Positions 60,708 through 64,000 of a stretch of 64,000 nt of DNA are shown one piece after another. The notes beneath the pieces are model-generated. The model did not search any database and was not told the DNA's origin. It saw only the letters and a list, made by a program, of their open reading frames with translations. The stretch spans positions 186,001 through 250,000 of the forward strand of contig CAKORJ010000002.1 of NCBI GenBank assembly GCA_934101575.1, read 5' to 3'. The position numbers and the translations under genes are program-made. This stretch comes from an uncultured Bacilli bacterium. Lineage in GTDB: Bacteria > Bacillota_I > Bacilli_A > RF39 > UBA660. Each line of letters begins with the position of its first letter. Within the stretch, counting starts at the first letter, position 1.

Positions 60708-61432
60708 GATATTTTATAAAGTTTTCTTATGATGGTTCTTGTTTTAATGGCTTTCAAAGGCAACCTGGAATGAAAACTGTTCAAGGTGTAATAGAGGATG
60801 CTTTGTTTCAATTAAGTGATTGTATTGTTAATTTATGTGCTTCTGGACGTACTGATAAGGGTGTTCATGCAATAGAACAATGTGCTCATTTTGATTTGAA
60901 TTTGGATATTAAAGAATATAATCTTAAAAAGTATTTAAATAGCTTTTTTGATGGGGAAATTTATGTTTCTTCGTTGGAAAAGGTTTCTGATAGTTTTCAT
61001 GCTAGATATGATGTTAAGAAAAAAGTATATTCTTATTATATAAATATGGGGGAGTTTTCTCCAATATTTAGAAATTATGTATATCAACTTTGTGTTAATT
61101 TAGACGTTGATAAAATAAAAGAGGCTTCTATGTATCTTTTAGGAGAGCATGATTTTAGATCTTTCTGTACAGATGAGAAGAATAAGGATAATTGTGTTAG
61201 GACTATATATAGTATTGATATTTCGGTTTTAGATAATGTTTTAAAGATTACATTTTGTGGAAATGGATTTCTTAGAAAGATGATTAGGAATATTGTTGCA
61301 GTTTTTGTTGATATAGGACTTGGAAAAAAGGATGTTTCATTTTTGAAAGAAGTACTTGATAATAAGGCTAGGACTGGTAATTTAAAATGTGTGAGTGGTT
61401 GTGGTTTGTATTTAGAAAAGGTAATTTACTAA
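60704..61432 (+). CDS. truA: tRNA pseudouridine synthase A
   Basis: A 242-aa TruA that makes pseudouridine at positions 38-40 of tRNA anticodon arms. The catalytic Asp is in SGRTDKGVHA (about residues 48-57); YDGSCFNGFQRQPGMKTVQG and FLRKMIRNIV are further family motifs. GGAG in the SDR end serves its start. In Firmicutes truA normally follows the ECF transporter genes after rplQ and precedes rplM; here only the rplM side of the neighbourhood is kept. Confidence 0.96.
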   Translation: MRYFIKFSYDGSCFNGFQRQPGMKTVQGVIEDALFQLSDCIVNLCASGRTDKGVHAIEQCAHFDLNLDIKEYNLKKYLNSFFDGEIYVSSLEKVSDSFHARYDVKKKVYSYYINMGEFSPIFRNYVYQLCVNLDVDKIKEASMYLLGEHDFRSFCTDEKNKDNCVRTIYSIDISVLDNVLKITFCGNGFLRKMIRNIVAVFVDIGLGKKDVSFLKEVLDNKARTGNLKCVSGCGLYLEKVIY

Positions 61433-61444
61433 TTACTTTTTTGG

Positions 61445-61453
61445 TGCTATAAT
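61445..61453 (+). promoter_or_regulatory. Extended -10 promoter for the paired membrane protein genes
   Basis: TGCTATAAT lies 26 bases before ATG 61480. Confidence 0.55.
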
Positions 61454-61479
61454 ATGTTTTATTGTTTGGGGGAATATGT

Positions 61480-62154
61480 ATGTCTAAGAAAGAGAGTATA
61501 GAGTCATTTGTTGATCAAATTAAGCTGTTAAAAAGTCAAAGAGAAATACTTGTGTCTTTAAATAAACTTTTTGAGCTTTATCCTGATTTAATTTGTGTTG
61601 AAGATGGATTAGAACAACAGGATTATATTGATACTAAATATATAAAAAATAGTGGTTTAGCTTTTTTTAATTCTTTGGTTGCGAGTAGTGTTTCTGTTTT
61701 AGTTGCTGAAAAGATGTTGGATTCTGATGATAGTACTATTCAGAGAGTAGTAGCTGTTTTAGTTGCTTCTATGGTTGGTTTTAGTCTTTTTCAAAAGGAT
61801 AATCGTAGTAAATATTTAGAAGATAGTGCTGGTAATGAAGAAATATTAAGGCAGGATGCTATTCTTCAAGAAAAGATGAATAAGATATTTGATAAATTAG
61901 ATGCGTCTTTTTGTGAATATGTTAGAGCTTCTGGATATAGTATGAAAGATTTTTCGGAAATAGATTTCATTAAGAATATTTTTAATAATAATTCAAAATA
62001 TATTGATATGAAAAAGTATGACAAATCATTTAATTTTGCTTTTAATTATGATAAAGTTGTGGAGTTATTTGATTATATTTTTGGTGAGGATGGTATTAAT
62101 TATTATTTAGAAACTATTAGCGATAATGATTCTTCTAAGGTGATAAAACGTTAG
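61480..62154 (+). CDS. Small membrane protein of unknown function, 224 aa (paralogue 1)
   Basis: Not recognised. A charged N-terminal helical part (1-57) is followed by two hydrophobic stretches, about 60-78 (LAFFNSLVASSVSVLVAE) and 88-104 (RVVAVLVASMVGFSLFQ), likely a membrane hairpin; the C-terminal half is soluble and ends with FNFAFNYDKVVELFDYIFGE. GGGGGAA precedes the ATG, with its own extended -10 box. The next gene encodes a paralogue with the same layout. Confidence 0.6.
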   Translation: MSKKESIESFVDQIKLLKSQREILVSLNKLFELYPDLICVEDGLEQQDYIDTKYIKNSGLAFFNSLVASSVSVLVAEKMLDSDDSTIQRVVAVLVASMVGFSLFQKDNRSKYLEDSAGNEEILRQDAILQEKMNKIFDKLDASFCEYVRASGYSMKDFSEIDFIKNIFNNNSKYIDMKKYDKSFNFAFNYDKVVELFDYIFGEDGINYYLETISDNDSSKVIKR

Positions 62155-62166
62155 TTAGGAGTTAGT

Positions 62167-62820
62167 ATGAAAAGCAGTAATTATAATGAACAATGTGAGA
62201 TTTTAGATTTACTTAATTCAGTTTGTGAGTTTTATGATGAGATGAAGCTGGCAGAGAATGTGTTTGATAATGATAAGAGTGTTATTGTTAAATATGGGCG
62301 AGATTCTTTAAAAAATATTGTTAAAAGTTCGTTTGTTTCTAGTGGTTCTTTGTATGTGTCTCAATTTATACTTGATGCTAGTTCTTCTTTACCTCAAAAA
62401 ATTGTTGCTATTACGGTTGGGTCTTTTGTTGGTTTTACTTTGTTACAACGCACTAATAATCATAGGTTTTCTTGGATAATTAATAGGACTGCGGATAAAG
62501 TAGAAAAAGTTGATGCTATTACAGATAAATTTATTTCTTCTATTGATTTATTTGACTCTGTTATTTGTAATTATGTTAATAATTCTGGTTTTGATATGAA
62601 ATATTTTGTGGATAATAATATTATCATGGATATATTTACTAATAATGATTCTTATATTGAAGATATGAAAACTTTTTGTAGATATGATTTTGATTTTGGT
62701 TATGATACTGTTTCTGAACTTTTTAATTCTTATTTTGGAGTAGATGATGGCGTTAGTGGTTATTTAAGGGATAAATATGTTGATAAGAATCATCGAAAAA
62801 GAAAAGTTAAAAGTTTTTGA
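62167..62820 (+). CDS. Small membrane protein of unknown function, 217 aa (paralogue 2)
   Basis: Not recognised; diverged paralogue of the preceding gene. The two hydrophobic stretches (about 54-69, FVSSGSLYVSQFIL, and 77-93, KIVAITVGSFVGFTLLQ) and the C-terminal YDFDFGYDTVSELFNSYFGV align with those of paralogue 1. The 12-base gap with TTAGGAG makes an operon. The C-terminal tail is basic (KNHRKRKVK). Two such proteins may form a heteromeric membrane complex. Confidence 0.6.
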   Translation: MKSSNYNEQCEILDLLNSVCEFYDEMKLAENVFDNDKSVIVKYGRDSLKNIVKSSFVSSGSLYVSQFILDASSSLPQKIVAITVGSFVGFTLLQRTNNHRFSWIINRTADKVEKVDAITDKFISSIDLFDSVICNYVNNSGFDMKYFVDNNIIMDIFTNNDSYIEDMKTFCRYDFDFGYDTVSELFNSYFGVDDGVSGYLRDKYVDKNHRKRKVKSF

Positions 62821-62886
62821 TTTTTATCTGTTTTTAGTATATTGCTTTTTATATTTGTGATTTTAGGGGAAAATTTGTTAAAAATA

Positions 62887-62915
62887 TTGACTTTTGTGTG
62901 TAGTTTTAGTATAAT
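62887..62915 (+). promoter_or_regulatory. Strong sigma-A type promoter for rplM-rpsI
   Basis: TTGACT (62887-62892), exactly 17 bases, consensus TATAAT (62910-62915). Confidence 0.85.
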
Positions 62916-62920
62916 TTTAG

Positions 62921-62978
62921 TCGGTACATTTTTCTTATATAGCCCATTTTATAGGACCTGGGAAATCCTATGAAAAAT
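62921..62978 (+). ncRNA. L13 leader-like structured 5' UTR
   Basis: Two competing pairings are visible: CCCA (62943-62946) with TGGG (62959-62962), and ATAGGA (62951-62956) with TCCTAT (62966-62971). Position directly before rplM fits the Firmicutes L13 leader, a presumed autoregulatory element. Confidence 0.5.
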
Positions 62979-62995
62979 AAGAAAGGAAGATTAAA

Positions 62996-63427
62996 ATGAA
63001 AAGTTATATGCAAAAAAAAGAAACAGTTGAACGTAATTGGTATATAATAGATGCTACTGATGTTACCTTAGGACGTTTAGCTAGTAAGGTTGCTCATATT
63101 TTAAGAGGTAAAAATAAGGCAACTTATACTCCACATATTGATTGTGGTGATTATGTTATTATAGTAAATGCTGAAAAGGTTAAGTTAACTGGTAATAAGT
63201 TAGATAAGAAGCTTTATTATAATCATTCTGGTTATGCTGGAGGACTTAGAGTTCGTACTGCTAGAGAAATGGTAGAAAGATATCCTGTTGAAATGGTAGA
63301 AAGAGCTGTTAAGGGAATGCTTCCACATAATAGATTAGGTAGAGCAATGTTTAAAAAATTATTTGTTTATGAAGGAGAAAATCATCCACATATGGCTCAA
63401 AAGCCAGAAGTGCTTGATGTTAAATAG
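62996..63427 (+). CDS. rplM: 50S ribosomal protein L13
   Basis: A 143-aa L13: RNWYIIDATDVTLGRLASKV, then YTPHIDCGDYVIIVNAEKV and VKGMLPHNRLGRAMFKKLFV. An early assembly protein of the 50S subunit. AAGGAAG precedes the ATG, and rpsI follows after 11 bases. Confidence 0.97.
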   Translation: MKSYMQKKETVERNWYIIDATDVTLGRLASKVAHILRGKNKATYTPHIDCGDYVIIVNAEKVKLTGNKLDKKLYYNHSGYAGGLRVRTAREMVERYPVEMVERAVKGMLPHNRLGRAMFKKLFVYEGENHPHMAQKPEVLDVK

Positions 63428-63438
63428 GGAGGTTAATT

Positions 63439-63864
63439 ATGGCAAAGAAAGAAAATACAAGTTATTATGGAACTGGTAAAAGAAAAGCTAGTGTTGCTAA
63501 GGTAAAACTAGTTGAAGGAACTGGTAAAATCTTTGTTAATGGAAAAGATGTTTATGAATATTTTCCATTTAGTACTTTAGTTATGGATTTGGCTCAACCT
63601 CTTGAACTTACTAATATGACTGAAAAGTTTGATGTATGTGCTGATGTTAAAGGTGGAGGTTTTTCTGGACAAGCTGGTGCTATTAGATTAGGTATTGTTA
63701 AAGCTCTTTTAGATTATGATAGTGCTAGTGACCCTGAAAGTGAAACAAGCTTTAGAAAAATTTTAAAGAGAGCTGGTCTTATTACTCGTGATTCTAGAGT
63801 TAAAGAACGTAAGAAACCAGGTCTTAAAAAAGCAAGACGTGCACCACAATTTAGTAAAAGATAG
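63439..63864 (+). CDS. rpsI: 30S ribosomal protein S9
   Basis: A 141-aa S9: YYGTGKRKASVAKVKLVEGT, then GGGFSGQAGAIRLGIVKALL and the basic tail KKPGLKKARRAPQFSKR, whose last residues contact P-site tRNA. GGGAGG precedes the ATG. A terminator follows. Confidence 0.98.
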   Translation: MAKKENTSYYGTGKRKASVAKVKLVEGTGKIFVNGKDVYEYFPFSTLVMDLAQPLELTNMTEKFDVCADVKGGGFSGQAGAIRLGIVKALLDYDSASDPESETSFRKILKRAGLITRDSRVKERKKPGLKKARRAPQFSKR

Positions 63865-63887
63865 GAAAGACTATTATATATGTTTGC

Positions 63888-63912
63888 AAAGTCCGTATTT
63901 ACGGGCTTTTTT
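63888..63912 (+). terminator. Rho-independent terminator after rpsI
   Basis: AAGTCCGT pairs with ACGGGCTT (one T-G pair) around ATTT, followed by TTTT. Confidence 0.85.
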
Positions 63913-63960
63913 GTGTGTTGAATTAGTGAGTCTTGTGTGGATTACAAATTTATGACTGTG

Positions 63961-63969
63961 TGATATAAT
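63961..63969 (+). promoter_or_regulatory. Extended -10 promoter at the window end
   Basis: TGATATAAT lies 19 bases before ATG 63989. Confidence 0.5.
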
Positions 63970-63988
63970 TTTTATAGGAAGTGATTGT

Positions 63989-64000
63989 ATGACAAAAGTG
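63989..64000 (+). CDS. Start of a further gene (first 4 codons)
   Basis: ATG at 63989 follows AGGAAGTGA and an extended -10 box, and opens MTKV before the window ends. The product cannot be identified. Confidence 0.4.

Overview
The window is very AT-rich bacterial DNA from a low-GC Gram-positive organism (Bacillota, Bacilli side). Evidence: the ribosomal and RNA polymerase gene order is of Bacilli type, genes are preceded by strong GGAGG-type ribosome binding sites, and rplK, rplA, rplJ, rpsJ and rplM carry Firmicutes-style leaders. Peptidoglycan genes are present (FemXAB, FtsEX with an M23 hydrolase), so the cell has a wall. TGA is a stop codon: prfB (RF2) is present with its frameshift at an in-frame TGA, and several genes end in TGA, so this is not a code-4 mollicute. 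Absence of rpmD (L30) between rpsE and rplO, and the rpoC-yvcK-whiA linkage without rapZ, suggest a reduced, mollicute-related lineage such as the uncultured gut RF39-like Bacilli. That placement is inference.

Layout. 1-6.5 kb: accessory segment with a truncated SEC-C protein tail, two large orphan proteins (one with two RNxxxH HEPN-RNase motifs), a SEC-C remnant, a GNAT acetyltransferase, an ASCH-like protein, an S66 carboxypeptidase and a decayed second GNAT gene. 6.5-9.5 kb: DNA alkylation repair and base or nucleotide handling (ogt, tag, a DUF1848-type cysteine-cluster protein, a deoxyribosyltransferase-like protein, Nudix), with an SOS-box-like operator in front. 9.6-15.2 kb: prfB, two YitT proteins, then ftsE-ftsX-M23 peptidase as one overlapping unit for cell-wall hydrolysis at division. 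15.3-26.6 kb: secE-nusG, rplK-rplA, rplJ-rplL-methyltransferase, rpoB-rpoC. 26.6-38.9 kb: yvcK-whiA, lipid kinase and clpP on the minus strand, a TGS-uridine kinase fusion with gapA, femXAB, eno, a cation exchanger, and two adjacent sigma-70 family genes (one divergent). 39-53 kb: the S10-spc-alpha ribosomal super-operon ending with rplQ. 53-60 kb: accessory island between rplQ and truA, where relatives usually keep the ECF transporter genes. It holds a 550-aa coiled-coil protein and a small partner on the plus strand, and a 1429-aa protein plus a decayed downstream gene on the minus strand. 60-64 kb: SDR, truA, two paralogous small membrane proteins, rplM-rpsI and the first codons of another gene.

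Most single-gene promoters are extended -10 boxes (TGNTATAAT) close upstream of the start. The heavily expressed ribosomal and polymerase units use near-consensus -35/-10 pairs with 17-bp spacers. Terminators are simple hairpins with T-runs. I saw no tRNA, rRNA, CRISPR array or complete insertion sequence.

The best candidates for something undescribed are the double-HEPN protein at 2457-4148 with its orphan neighbour, the 1429-aa protein with its broken partner at 55112-59830, the divergent sigma factor at 36570-37673, and the paired membrane proteins at 61480-62820.
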